This document shows, in pieces, positions 1-13,278 of a stretch of 64,000 bases of DNA. Each line of letters opens with the position of its first letter. Position 1 is the first letter of the stretch. Origin of the DNA: Plantago major (lineage: Eukaryota > Streptophyta > Magnoliopsida > Lamiales > Plantaginaceae); assembly GCA_026545765.1 (NCBI GenBank), contig CM048839.1, positions 46,112,677 through 46,176,676 on the forward strand, in the 5' to 3' direction. The position numbers and the translations under genes were made by a program. The notes below the pieces were generated by a model that saw only the letters and a list, made by a program, of their open reading frames with translations, ran no database searches and was not told where the DNA came from.

Positions 1-797
1 GTACCTAACGATGGTTTTGGTACAAAAACACCAAAAGATACACACTTCCGAAATCATGCCACAAAACCAAGAAAATTGCATCAGAAAACTACCTTATGTT
101 GCAATAATGGTTAATTAATAAATTATACAATTATAAAAAAAAAAGATAAAATAGGAGAAAAAGTTAACTTTTTGGTCTATGTGTAATTACAATTTTTTTT
201 TGTGGGTAAAAAATAGGTTAATCTGTAATAGTTTGAATAGAAGGGACTAAATTGACAAAAGGCTATATTGCGGGGTGGTATTTGTAATTTTCCCAGAAAA
301 CTACCTTTCTCAATCAAACAGTGCATTGCAATGCACTAATTTGCTGTCAAATTTCATCACATAATTAAACTCGTACTGTATGATTTATTCTACACACTTT
401 GATTTAATCCTTCAGAAAGCATACCAAGACTTGTAAGTACATTGCACTCTGCCCAGGTCTACTTGAATCATGATCCCATGTTTCAGTATATATGTTGTGT
501 TTCAAGTTTCCACTCAAATCCACATCATTTTACTAGGAACCAGTCATAAGTTCATTACTACTATTCTCACCAACAAGTAGACAAAACAAATCCATACTTG
601 CCAGTTATGACGCATCTAAACTTGCTTCCTGCCAACATCCTTTTCTTTTGAGTAAATAAAAAAAGACAAATCTACAGACAGACTCCAAACTAGCCACAAC
701 TTACCACCAAGTTGCAAGCTTAGGTTTATTTTAGATACATCCTTGTATACATAACGCTGTCTGTCATTCATAATAGACTAGTGTATTCATGCAGCTT

Positions 798-3700
798 TTA
801 CATGTCAATTCCCCGTCGACGCCGCCCTGCACTTGTACTTCTAATTCTTTTCAAAGCCACAGGATTTCCACCTTTACCAGGAAACTCCCAGCAGGCAACC
901 ATCCCATCCCATGACGAGCTCACCAGCATCGGGTAACGAGGGTGCCAATTGCAGTCTCTTACTGGATCGTCATGGAAATCCAGTTTTGCAACTTGATCAC
1001 CACTCAGCTGCACACAGTGAATCAAGTCGGATAAAAAACAGAGTATGTACGTAGCCTGGTGATCAACACTTCATTTATAAAGATATTAATATGTGCTCAT
1101 TTGTCATATTATTTACTAGTCCCTTTCTTCTTCCACACAATCTAGCAACCGGAAGAGCTTTCTTATGGAGATCTCATTATGAAGTGGTTTGTCATACTTC
1201 AAAACAATACTCCCTCCGGTCCATTAAAAGCTTCCTAAGGAGCTACTTTATCTTAGTTTAAGGAAAATTAGTTAAATACTAGTATTCTACAAATACCCCT
1301 TTAAACGTACTAATGACAAGTGATGCTAATTTGATGGGCAAGTGCATGCTGTGGTAAACACCATTACATAAACGTGATGTTACCGTATATACGAGAAATT
1401 CAGCTTGCTGGGTTAAACTTTTATCGAAGGCAAAACTGGGTTAAGCACAATTACATAATTGTTAGAAGCTCACCACATCATAAACATAGACGGCAGAATC
1501 AGTAGATCCAGTGTATATATACTTTTGTCCAGTGCTGCAAGGTACAAGCAGAATGAACTCGTAAGGTTAAACCCATGTAGCACAAGGAAAATAAATTTTG
1601 CAGACATCAGCAGAGCTTCTGACTTGCTTTACAAATCATTGCATGTTGTATTAAGTATAGCATAGATAGAAGACAGCCTATTGTAGCATCTCACCTCTCT
1701 GCTGGCGAAAAATAACAGCGTATGAGAGTACGCAAGACTTGATGCCCTTTATATGTTGCAATTGACAGGTCATCAGGATGTTTCAAATTTTTTGCATGCT
1801 CAGGATAATCCATCCATCTGTAATCCCATTCGGCATAGCGTCGTCTCGGGGTGCTGTACCAAAAAGACATCGTAAATTCGAATCAGTTGCTGATTGATTC
1901 AGAGCCCGGATATATTCCTTTAGGTCATGACATCCAGGTTCAATCAGACAGACTTTGAAGGGTCTGGCTAGAGCATATACAATTGCTGTCAGAAATATCT
2001 AATACTCAGCCGATGCTACATTGCACGGCGGGTCTGGAATGGCAAAACAGCTCTGGTTCTCTTTTAAAAACTGCTTTTATATTTCCAGTGTTAGTAAGAT
2101 TCTTACAGGCTACAGTCTATAACACTCATCATCATCATCAATTATAACTGGCAAATACCACAAATCTAATCATACAACTAGGAGATGATCATCAATAAGA
2201 ATACACTAACTGGGTTGGCAGAGCTTGTAATGGAAATTTATATGGTATTCAGAATGCAGTTCGAATGGAGTTTTAAAGGAAGAAGTCTACATGATAATAA
2301 ACCCTGTATTAACAAAAAGGGAGTGGAATCGTGTTGAACAAGTACTTGTATGTCCTGAGGCAGACACCGTGATCAAAGGCATGTTTAGATAGATTGTCTT
2401 AGGTTATGAAACTTCAAGGACATTAGATTCATACTATGTGGATGATATTAACTCGACAAGGAATGCAATTGCAGAAATGGAGATAATTAGACCAAGTTCT
2501 TGCAAGGGAATTTGAGGAGAAATATTCAGCACAACTCCGTTTCTTTCTGCACATGGAAATTTCAAGGTCAACTAAGGGCATTCTATATTCCGACGGAAAC
2601 ATATCGTGGATCTCCTCACACGGAGAGGAATGTTGGAATGTAGACCATCTGACACCGGTTGAACTTTGAAAAGTAATGAAAGAAATAGGCAATCCTGAGT
2701 GGTCACACCAATATAGAAGACTTGTTGTAAAACTTACATATAATTCCCACACAAGACTAGATGTATTACTTCCTGCAAGTGTATGGTAACTAAGCCCACA
2801 CATGCACTCACCATAGGTAAAGGGCTTTTCCTTCAAAAGGGCAGAGAAAGGGGATAGCAATCCTTACTGATGCTGACTGGCTGATTCCATTGAAGATCTA
2901 CCTCTAGATACTGTACCTTTGTTTGGGGCAATTTATTGACTTCGAGGAGCAAGCAGAAGTACGGAATCTGAGTTCACGCCCACTGCTCATGGAATTTGTG
3001 AAGGACACGATTGAGGAAACTAATTTTTTTTTTTTTTTTTTTTTTGAGAATCGATTGAGGAAACTACTCAAGGAGTTACATATCAAAATGGATCCATTAT
3101 AACTTTATTGTGACAATAAGGCAACAATCAATCTATCTCTCAATCCCATCAACATGATAGAGCCCAAGCATATTGAAGTAGACCGACAATTCATCAAAGA
3201 ATACTATTGATGGCGGTATAATATGCATGATATACATATACATGCAAGAGGGCAAATAGCTGATATAGTTCACAAATTAATTAGCCCGGCAATGATTTGA
3301 TTACCTTGTAACCAAGATTGATATGATTTAACCCTTGTAATCCAACTGGGAGTGTTAAAAGGTCAGCAAAATCATCATGTCAAAACATACTAGACAAGCA
3401 ACATGTCAGACTGTATTCTAGCACTGCTCACTTTCATGGGTAATCTCTATCATTAAATAAGAAGATTTTATCTTAAAGATTTGCTCTTTCAGTTAGTATA
3501 TATAGTCCTGCATTTGTGTGTATTTGAATATCAGATTGATAAACTAGTTTCTATCCATATAATCCTCTCTAATCAAACATCCAAGTAATATTAACATCCG
3601 TCTTGAAAAAGTAATCAAAACAAACACAAAGGAGTCAGAGAATAAAATAGACTCAATAGCAATTAGCGTGTCACACCAGTCGTAAGATCTCCCAAAAGCA

Positions 3701-6700
3701 CAAAAACAAGAGAAAATAATGGTGCATGACAGAAACAAATCAAAGACAGAATGGAATGCATCCTGCAGAGCCCCTAAAATTATAAAACAGGAGAATAATG
3801 CAAGTGGGAGGTAGCAAATGTGCCAGATCCATAACTCGATGTCTACTACCACGCGACCCATTGTATGTATACACTCAAACACAGATCGATATACGTATAC
3901 ACACATATGAAGGCTGTTAATAGATTGAAGCATTCATCGTAATTCGTAACAATGTTGTCGATCGCAAGGTGCCCGCTACAAGCACCCTGTAGCGGGAACC
4001 TGTAGCATAGCGGGCTGTCGCGCCCGCGACAGCCCGCTATCGCGTCATCGCGTCGCGGGCATCGCGCCCGCGATGCGTTTTTAGTTAAATTTTGTGGGTA
4101 AAATGCCAATTTTACGCCCACTTACAAAATATAGTGGTAAAAGAAGGAAAAAAAGGGGAAAAAGAGAGAAACAGAAGAAAAGAAGAACGGCTGCTGCCTG
4201 CCTCATTTCCGGCCACTATTCCGGCGGATTATGGCCGGCCTCACCTATTTTCCTTCACTTTGCTTGACTTTAGACTATTTATGGGTAATATTATGAGACT
4301 ATGGGTAATATATGACTTGACATGTATCTATAAGTTCATTTTATTAATTTTGCATTTTTTTTCCTTTAGTTCACTATCCCACCCGCGACGCGACCGCGAT
4401 CCCGGTTTTTTGGGGCCTGGCGCGACGCGTCGCGATACGCGATTGACAACATTGATTCGTAACGTAATCTATAAATTATAGCATTCCCGAAAAAGGTTAG
4501 ATATGTTTGAACATATTCAGAATTTCAGATGTTTCACTTTTATGTGTATTGACACGTTAGAAGATGAAGAATATTTATGTTTGAACAACATATGCTATAA
4601 CTGAAAAGCTGGGCTCAAGTTGTTAGGAAAAAAAACTAGAGGAGCCAAGTGTCAGAACATGTATGCCACTATATGGTATTTAGCCAGGAAGAACCACTGT
4701 TAGTGCTCTTGTTGATCGAAATAACATGAATTCAGAGTGTGTGTGCTAAGTGTGCATTGAAGCAGAAATGAAGGTTGCAGAGGATACATACTAGTTGACA
4801 TTGGATGACATTTTCCTTATATCCCAAAGTTTGATGGCTTGGTCCTTTCCATTTGAGATAAAGTACCGGCCATCTCCTCTAGTATCAATAAAGGTAATGC
4901 CTTCTAAATGTCCCATCAATACTCCTGCAGCTTGTCCCTTAGATACAAAGCAACGCCTGTCCCATACCTGGACGACACAATTAGAGTTTAGAATATTTTC
5001 CGGTGATAGTATACTAAGGCATCCAGGTCAAAAATTCATTCACCGGGCACCAGTCATATGGAATTTTAAAATCTATGAAATAAAACTTCACCGACAAGAT
5101 TATTTGCTAGGGTATGGATACAAGTAGACACACCGCATATAGTTACTAAACTAATATAGATGATACTCAAACTAAAGTATATTAGAGAGGCAACCAAAAA
5201 GCCTTTTATATGCAGGAATAGTTTGTCAAGAAACTGTATAAAAGTGTTGGAGCGTTGTACACGTGTATGAATGAACCAGTTGCTCAGTAAGTCAGTATCA
5301 GAGCAGGAAAAACAAGAATGGACATCCTGTAATACAAACATAATTCACACTTCTAAATTGGGGGAGACATTACTTTGCAAAGATGATCGTCACTGCCAGA
5401 ATATATAATGTGGCCGCTTTCATCAGCAAAGCATACTGCATTGACATCAGACTGCAATAAAAATTCCAGATAGTTAATTTTGTATCTAAAACTTATCAGG
5501 AAAAAGAAAAAAATGTATATGATATTAAAGTTACAGCTAAAAGAATATAACAATGATTATCGACAATAACATCTGCAATAAAAAACACAACTAATTAATC
5601 TTCTCCTAACATACTACTCGGTAGCAACAAAGTGCAACAATACCTTCATAAATAGCAAATAATTCAATGACACTGTACATACTATATGTGTACGAGAAAT
5701 TTTGTTAATGATAATATTTTTCAAAAACAAATTATACTCTACTTGGATTTTCATCTCCATTCAAGAAAAAGGCAATTGCATTACCACCAACACCCCAACA
5801 CACCCTACCCCTAGAAGTACGCTTAAAAGCTGATAATGGAGGAAGTTTTGCATCACATCAGACCAGAGCTGCAGGTTGCTAGTATAATTTATAATGAAAA
5901 CTTGTGAAAGAGAAAATAATACAAGCCTGGATGTAAGAACTATACGTAATAGACATTATGAGCACAGGTGCATTATGATTACCATATGAGCAGGAATTTT
6001 AAGGCTTAGCCTTCTTGCTTCGAGATCATATACATATATTGATTCATCACTACTTGCAGCTACAATCTCTCTCCCATCCGTTGAAAATTTCACCGAGAAT
6101 ATGCCAAAAGAATAATCGTCATAATCATAGGAATTGGAAGAGAACTGTAGACCTTCATGAATTTCCTGATTACAAAAAGAAGTGATATAAATATCTGAGC
6201 CAATGTGTATAAAAGCACAAACCGTAGCAAGTAGGACAAATTTAAACTTCACATACAGTTATTATCCAAATCAAAACCATACCTTAAGTTGCATTACAAC
6301 AATATTGCTTGATTTTATATTTGTAATATTAGATAAAAACTTCAATTATGTCGTTATTTCCATTGGACGACTTGTATTTATAACTTAAGTGTGCTTCTGG
6401 GATCAATAGCATGCATGCACTATGACAAAGCATCAGTCATAGCATCTATAAGACACATGGTCTGTGAAAAGAAAAGCTTAAGCGATAAAGAGCAGTGTTG
6501 TAGGCATATAACATTTGCAGCTCTATATTTGCATTTTTGCAAAAAGGTAGTTTCCACTTTCCAGGACTCAAACCCATGATCTGTACAGTTGTACCAAGCC
6601 TCACCCCTAACAAAAATTTACATATTAGATTTCCAAGTCTGGCATTTCTGGTTCCTATTTTGATAGGTCAGCTTTTTATGTAGTGTACTTTAACTCAACC

Positions 6701-8313
6701 ATCTGCTATTTATTTTAGCTTTAGTCCACCTGGTAGTAACCAGCAAGAGTATCTAATCATGTTAGAACAATCAACATATATAACATATCCGAAGCATATA
6801 TGCGATTTATTTCTTATGGAAAAGTAAAATCAGTTCAGAAGACACACCGTCACGTTTGCATGAGACTCTTTAGTAGAAGATCCAACATCAACAATATGGA
6901 CAACAGGTGAGATACTGGAATAAACCTGCAACAGTTGCATCAAGATCAAACTAAATGAGAAAGAATGCCCCAGCTTATGTCAACATATTTATTCGGCACA
7001 CAAGGCGGCAATTTGAAAAAAATAAGAAAGGCCCAAGATGGCACGCTGCACGCACGTACACAAACTATTTCACCATAAAACATGTATTCAGCATATCAAC
7101 AGAATTCAGTTTCCTTATATTAGGCAGCGGCACCAAAAGAAACCCAGTACAAACTTCCCTTAGTAAGAGGTCTTGGGTCCGGTCTGAATAGGGTTTTATT
7201 TGTTATGTCCTGATGGTGTTGTGGGGCAGTACAACTATGATTGATTGTACAATATTCTATCTCCCCTATCTATCACGGTTTCTTCTTCAATGTTCTGAAT
7301 TACAACTCTTGCAGTATGGATCAAAATCGACTCCCAATAGAAACAGGATTTCATGTTCTATTTGGTTTGAGTGGTGTTAATTGACTCTTCATAGGAATAA
7401 AATTTCATGTTAAATTAGGTTCACAAGTGGTTTTCTCTCTAGATATAGCCTTATAAACTTGTGGGGTAGTGTAAGATTACTGATTTATTTAAGTGAGTTA
7501 GACCATAAAATTCCAAGTTGCAGATCTCTTAGTACATAATAAGATTTATATTTCTCTGTGGAGGTAGGCTAATTAGCGGAACCACATTATTCTTTGTGTT
7601 CTTTGTTTACTTTGGTTTGTTGCACTGCACTACTTCAGCGACTTCTTTTGGTGCTCAGTTCTAAACACCCAAAACTATTTACTGGTGCCCCTTTCAATTT
7701 GAAAATACAAGCACAATGTACTTTGAAAAAATTGTAGTATCATAAATAGCTTACAAGGAAACGGCGATCTGGTGAAAGAGATGTGTCAGTTATCGTCCAC
7801 CTCAAGCTCCTCGCACGAATGTCCTTGTGAATTTTCCACCCCAAATCAACATCGTAAATCCGAATATGGCTTTCCTGTAGACAATACGGACCAATATGAG
7901 CACGCCAACCAAATTAAACTTTCAAAGCACAACCTGAACAATACCTGGAATCCAGCAACAAATAGAGACCCGTCCGAAGAAAATTGAGACACATACGCAC
8001 AACTTTTCATCTTATCTATGACAGAGGGACCATTCACAGGCAAATACCGGCTCAGGACATGACAAGAATCAGATGAGGAAAACCTCCCTCTTCCACTATA
8101 ATTAGATTCCCTTCCCATCAACATTCTCACAGGTGAAACAGGTAACTTTGGTTTTCCGCTTCCGGGCAATACCTTGGTCAGACGTCTATGAGGAGTAGAC
8201 TTAATCTTAGTGAGTTCGGCAAATTCTTCATCACTACAACCTTTGGGTGCATTTGATCCCCCAGGCATATTACGGCAATCACTGACATCAAAGTACCTTC
8301 TGTACCTGCTCAT
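798..8313 (-). CDS. LEC14B: LEC14B-type WD40 repeat protein, 9 coding exons
   Basis: Exons read by eye on the minus strand with GT-AG junctions and consistent phase: 8313-7945, 7874-7755, 6925-6848, 6165-5983, 5451-5374, 4967-4792, 1853-1695, 1534-1474, 1007-798. They join to about 477 residues, close to the length I know for LEC14B proteins. Recognisable family blocks include MLMGRESNYSGRGRFSS near the N terminus, YVSQFSSDGSLFVAGFQ, ARSLRWTITDTSLSPD, IKLWDIRKMSSN, AEWDYRWMDYP and the C-terminal VRDCNWHPRYPMLVSSSWDG. It should fold as a WD40 propeller. IKLWDIRK carries a WDxR (DWD) motif, which in plants often marks substrate receptors of CUL4-DDB1 ubiquitin ligases; that role here is inferred. 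The donor at 4791 (GTATGT) is chosen over the GT at 4799 because only it keeps frame with the exon at 1853. The start MSRYRRYF is the first ATG after a 5'UTR intron. The intron 4791-1854 is 2.9 kb and holds transposon debris. Confidence 0.93.
2430..3540 (+). pseudogene. Decayed Ty1/copia retrotransposon 3' part (RT end, RNase H, partial LTR)
   Basis: This lies inside the large LEC14B intron, opposite to the host gene. In shifting frames one reads copia landmarks: YVDDI near 2440, a KGI-YS motif, LTYNSHTRLDV-PASV near 2740-2790 and MHSP near 2803. These are followed by TDADWA-like and SVEDRRSTSG-like remnants, then YCDNKATINLSLNP, KHIEVDRQFIKEYY and a QIADIVHKL block at 3100-3290. Several stops and frameshifts break it, plus a run of T at 3020-3044. 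CTGGGAG followed by TGTTAAAAGG at 3353 looks like the polypurine tract and 3' LTR start. I could not fix the LTR end, and no 5' LTR is seen. Identification rests on family motifs. Confidence 0.8.
3950..4454. mobile_element. Non-autonomous hAT-like element (505 bp) with 8-bp target duplication
   Basis: The ends are CAATGTTGTCGATCGC (3950-3965) and the inverse of CAATGTTGTCAATCGC (ending 4454), flanked by a perfect 8-bp direct repeat ATTCGTAA (3942-3949 and 4455-4462). Eight-bp duplications and CA-starting inverted ends are typical of the hAT superfamily. Both subterminal regions are rich in CG-heavy CGCGAC/GCGGGC motifs, including a near-perfect palindrome GCGGGCTGTCGC-GCGACAGCCCGC at 4009-4036. 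No transposase is present. It sits in the LEC14B intron and is not expected to disturb the coding exons. Confidence 0.88.
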
Positions 8314-8489
8314 TTCCCTAAATTAACTGAGAATATCAATGGACAACCAAAATCCCTTCCACTAGATAGTAACACAGAAAAAGAACAGCTACACTGAGCT
8401 GAATCTATGGTTTTTAGAAATTAAAAAAAGCAAAATGAATATCGATTTCACAATCTCCCAAATAATCCTTGAAATTTCAATGAAACATC

Positions 8490-8690
8490 CTGCAAAAAAA
8501 GGTATCAATCAGCTACCGAAGTAGATATCGTGCAGAAATATCGAAATCAAATACGTAACGTATGTATAAACATAATCTCTGACTGAGACAGAGAAAACCT
8601 AAAAGAAATAGAATAATAAGAGGAAGAATGGGGTTACAGCAGCATCAAGCATGAATGAAACGAAACGAAGAAAAGGGGAGTGAGTCTTAC
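8490..8690 (-). other. 5'UTR intron of the LEC14B-type gene
   Basis: On the minus strand the leader reads into a GTAAGA donor at 8690 and comes out after a T-rich tract ending TTTTGCAG at 8490. No coding frame crosses it. The leader exon therefore lies upstream of 8691, with transcription start probably near 8.7-8.85 kb. No TATA box could be assigned with confidence. Confidence 0.6.
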
Positions 8691-9544
8691 CCAAAGGTTC
8701 CAAGAGTGAAGAATGACATGATAGCAAGAATTTGGAGTCTACAGAATAGGCAGGCACAAGCAGACGAACAATCACTTGTGTTCAAGGTCAAGACCACGTA
8801 AGGGGTGATGAAAGCAGCTCCGGTTAATTTCACCTTCACTTAACGGTTGGTGTGGACAGGTCGGGGGCGGACCTGTGCTACTAAAATTTGGAAAAAAAAT
8901 AAAAATTATAAGTAATATTTTCGAAAATTTTGAATTTTGTTCCCTCTAATCATTAAAAAAATCACATATATATAATTTCACCTCGAGGTTGAAATTCTAA
9001 ATCCGTCCTGGACAGGTCCCACTAAAATGGATTATTGCACTAGTAAAATGGTGCACTTGAACATTCAACGTGCCGAATAAATGAATCTTTCCTTTTGTCC
9101 TTTCTGTTGTTCTTTCTCACCTCTTAACATCAATAAATAAACCAATCTTCTTGTTCGTTCCTGCTCCAGTGTATCGCATCTCTCCCGACCCCAATTGGCC
9201 ATGTGTCTATTGATCAGGTTGAGATTTCGGTACGGCAGTAGACGGAGGATAGGTGTACACGTGGTGATGGATCTTGAGAGAGTAGGCGTCTGACGTCTAC
9301 CATTTTCGACTGGTGCATCTTACTTTCCCTTGTATGAGCAGGCTTCACTATTCTTTCTCGTGATTTCCATCAACTAAACTAAATTGTATCCGTACTGTCA
9401 AAATGGGCAGGCAAACCAGAAAATATTCAATGCCTCTTCACCTGTTTGTAGAGATTTTTCATTTAAAAGATGAGAAAATAAAGTTAGGACTTGAGACAGA
9501 TCAAAATGGAATACGATAAGATGAAACTGGGACTGATGGAATAG

Positions 9545-9623
9545 TACTCTATAGACACATTAATCAAGAATTCAGTTATGTATATTAGTATTCCATAGAC
9601 ACATTAATCAAGAATTCATTTAT
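9545..9623. repeat. Imperfect tandem duplication, unit about 48 bp
   Basis: A segment containing ATAGACACATTAATCAAGAATTCA occurs at about 9551-9574 and again at about 9595-9618, with similar flanks (TACTCT or TATTCC before, TTATATA-type sequence after). It looks like a local tandem duplication without gene content. Confidence 0.7.
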
Positions 9624-9746
9624 ATAGTCTATCAAATAGTAAATCATAACACGTCAATACATTACCAAAAAAAAAAATAGTAATAATGAAGTTTAACACA
9701 AAGTTACGAACTTAGCAAAACATCATGTAAATCTGGAATACGCTTC

Positions 9747-9775
9747 ACACGTGTAGCGTGTATCGGTATTCTAGT
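9747..9775 (+). mobile_element. Possible Helitron 3' terminus
   Basis: A short hairpin ACACG-tgtag-CGTGT (9747-9761) is followed 9 nt later by CTAG and then T (9771-9775), the arrangement expected of a Helitron 3' end (hairpin, CTRR, host T). The stem is only 5 bp and no 5' TC terminus was located, so the call is tentative. Confidence 0.35.
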
Positions 9776-12253
9776 AATATATATTTAAACTTATACTTAG
9801 TTAATTAAAAGTTCAATCATAATATATGCTATATGAGTAATTAATAATAAAAATATAACTTTTGGAGATTATAATAGGTGGGAGATGATGTGAACTCCCT
9901 TCTTTTTGTTCTTTTCCTTGTTAGCTTTATTTTTATAGGTGAAATTTGGAGTCAAAATTAAATTGATTGGTGTAACAACTACCTTTAGGTAGTTCTCTTT
10001 TAGTATAGTAAAGATAAGTACTATATATAACCAAAAACCTGGCACGTGTAGCCAGTCAGGCACGTCACGCGTGTATTTGGCCAATAGACATCAAATAGGA
10101 ACTCTAACAGCAAAAGGACTCTAACCTCTTTTCTTCTCCTGCTCTTCTAATAGAGTCCATTTTAATTGAGATAAATTAATGAATAGTGACTAAATTATAA
10201 CTGAGTTGTTAAAATTCGTACTTGGTATAGAACTAAAATTTTATAGAGTTTTGTAGGATTGTAGAATGAAAAATGTAACATAATTGAATTGGACTCAATT
10301 ATCTTTTTTCAACTAATTGTCCTACTAAAATAGAATTGCCAAACTTAATTATAGGTTGTCTCAATTATAATTGAGCTCAAATTCTAGACCAAACACCCAG
10401 CTATTCTTCCGACAATCTCTCTCCCTCAAATAATGTTTCATCTTGCAACTAAGAACTTTCAATTGATTGTCCATTTTCCATAAAAGAGAATTGTAAAATC
10501 AACTTACTTGTTGGATTCTTTTCAATTTAATATATTTTCCTAAGTTTTTGATTGAAAGACAACCACGGCTGATGGATGTCGACGAGTCTGAGTTAGGAGA
10601 GGCCTTTAATGGAGGAGATCAGTCGTAGAATAAGGACGACCAGTGAAGCTTAATTACTTTGAATATTTATTGAGCTGATTGATTAGTGGTAGCACGATGA
10701 TTAACAAAAGCTTGACTTCCCCGAGTTTTGTATATCCTATCCGCCATCCGGCAAAGAGGTAATATTTACTATCTCATATAATTGAAACCGGGACGGAGGG
10801 AGTATTTAGTATCTTGGCTAGTCTAGTTAGTAGGTGTTCACGTGACCAACAATTTGGCTATTTCATACAGGTCACCCGGGCAATAAAGACTTTTAGCATG
10901 AAAAAGGCATTGAATGGTAAAGTTGGAATCTATTGGTGCCTTACAGTAAAAAGTTGTGCATTTGATGACTGGATGGTAGCCTGTCCACATGACAACCCTC
11001 AAAACCCTATAAATTTTAAATGTATCTCAAACACAATTGTTCACAACTCAATTAAATTAAAGGTATGTTAAAATTGTATGTGAAACAACTTATCAAGATT
11101 TAATCAAAGGGTTTATAGAAGAAGTATAAGAGCTTTTTGTCTATCGTAAAGTCAACAAAGCATTCTTGGCAAAATTTGGATATGCAGTTTAATGAAGCTT
11201 TAATTTCCTATGTTGATTGTAACCCGGTCTATATTTGGGATACCTGTCTTAATTGGCTTGTCTTTAGTCGTAAGACATTTCTATGTCTCCTTTTATCGTG
11301 AAATCTCTAATTTATCAAACAGTGTTTGTGCATCATTTATTTCGGAGTCTTTTAATATAATGAGTATTAAAAAATAAAACAAATCTCCCCTAGATAATTG
11401 ACATATTGTATATAAATCAGCGGTTAATGTATTACATTTTGACGCCTTCCGTGAAAAGTCAGCATTTAAAATTATGTTAACATACCAAAATGCCTAAGGA
11501 GGGTAAAAGAAGTGAAAAATAAAATCAAAATTAAGGAAATCAAGAACATAATTAAAGAGTGTCATATTGAAGGACAATACATAAAGCGAGATTAAAAGCA
11601 GCCGACAAACATTAGAAATGTTCACTTAAAAAGACATCAATGTTTTACACAAACATAAAAAAAAATGTTGTTCACTTGTAAAATATTATTTATATTGTTT
11701 AAAACATTATATTCATAGTTAAGAATAAGAATATCAGTCAATCCCGTCCCTCAGAAATGTTCCAAGCCTTTGTGTTGAAAAAGGTAATCAAGGAATGTAC
11801 TAGAACTGAGCTGCTCATCCATAACTATATGGACACCTAAATTGAATATATTTGAACTCAAACTCACATGTTTGAATAAGGGAAAATTACACCAGGTCTA
11901 CCCACTAAACATCCTATTAACAAGAACATCCTCTGCATTTGAACAATAATGTCACAGGACAAGTTTCATAAATTAATTACGTTTTAGTCTAAAAGTCAAC
12001 CTATCTCTTCTACGTGGGTGACAATTAGTGACATGGATTTTTCAGGAAATGATTTTCTTGATTTTGTAAGTTACAAAGAACCCCTCTTACTTATTTAACA
12101 TTCAATTCATAACCCTAAAGTTTATTATAAATTCAAACCAACCCATATTTATTTTATTCCATTCAATTTCAATTCAAAATAAATTGCAATAAGGTCTCCA
12201 TTAATCCTTTTATTTCACAAACCTCTCAAATTTACAAAAAAAGAAAAAGAAAC

Positions 12254-12405
12254 TCCATTAATGGAGATTCAAGCTCCATTTTCGGAGCTTGAATCACCAT
12301 TTTCGGAGCTTCAAAGAAGCTCCATGAATGGAGCTTACAACAACTCCATTAATGGAGCTGTCCAAGCTCCAATAATGAAGCTTGAAGCTCAAGCTCCATT
12401 AATGG
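12254..12405. repeat. Cluster of palindromic AGCTCCATTAATGGAGCT repeats
   Basis: Within about 150 bp the words GCTCCATT, TGGAGCTT and TTTCGGAGCTT recur many times in both orientations. Some copies form perfect short palindromes (CTCCATTAATGGAG). Spacing is irregular at roughly 20-35 bp. No terminal repeats or coding frame were seen. It may be a decayed minisatellite or a foldback sequence. Confidence 0.75.
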
Positions 12406-13278
12406 TGGAAAAAAATATTTTTTTTTAAAAATTTGGGATTAAGGTTAAAGAGGAAAAAGAATTAGGGAATCAACAAATATGTTATGATGAAGCTAAAAAA
12501 TTTCTTGTTGGGGTGTTAGAATAGGAAAATTAATGTCTTGAGGAAGAAGAAGATGGAGAATGGTTTGGTATTAAAAGTTTGATGAAGAAGAAGATGAAAA
12601 TGAAAGAGTAAAATTATTTTGGATCAATTTTAAAATTTTATAAACTTTACAGGGGTTGATGTGCAAAATTTAAAATGAAATTCCACATCACTAATTCATT
12701 TTCAACTTGGTCAACGGAAAAATTATATTTTGAACTAATCTGTTATTGTTTAAATGTGAGGGACTAATTTGTTATTACGAACTTTATTAGTGGGACCAGA
12801 AGAAATTCACACTTGAATCAATAGAACTTAATCCGTATGGATTCTCTAGGGCATGTGCCTACTCTGAGTAGTACTTAATTAGCAGTCTACAAGTAACAAA
12901 ACATTGAGCGGGCTACCGCCCAGTGCAATTTGTAACCAATGGAAACACATAGCCAACTGCACAGTATAAACATTTCATGTTACTACAATATCACCGTAGA
13001 ATTACCAATTTATCCTCTTGTTGGCAATAAGAAATGTCACGTGAGGTCTATCCCTATCATTTAGTAGCTTTTGTACAGTACGGTGGTCTACGCCTCTATT
13101 GTGGTGCCCTCGCCCAGAATCTATCCTAACCAACATCATCTCACTCCCATCTTTGTACAGGATCGAAACTGGGAGTTAGCGCGCGCTCTTTCATATGTTG
13201 AAACTGCTAAACCCAATTTTGAAGAAGAGAATCTCGGACCAATAGTTCGGAGTTATTCGGAAGATCTGTTACATAGAA

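Larger units (their letters stand above)
8831..13278. other. AT-rich intergenic region between LEC14B and the first B3 gene
   Basis: No coding region or RNA gene could be supported across about 4.4 kb. It holds a short direct duplication (9545-9623), a possible Helitron 3' end near 9775, an isolated Stowaway-like terminus (GGGACGGAGGGAGTA near 10789-10803) and the palindromic AGCTCCATT repeat cluster at 12.25-12.41 kb. Short open frames here lack family signals and look like chance. Confidence 0.6.

Noticed and set aside
1210..1270. Stowaway left end (CTCCCTCCGG)
   Set aside because: No matching right end or TA-bounded element could be found; kept only as a possible remnant.
3846..4481. Open frames over the CG-rich hAT element, one with an Arg-rich peptide
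   Set aside because: They arise from the subterminal repeats of a non-coding MITE.
10140..10400. Possible MITE bounded by TTGGT and ACCAAA words
   Set aside because: The end similarity is weak and no target duplication was found.
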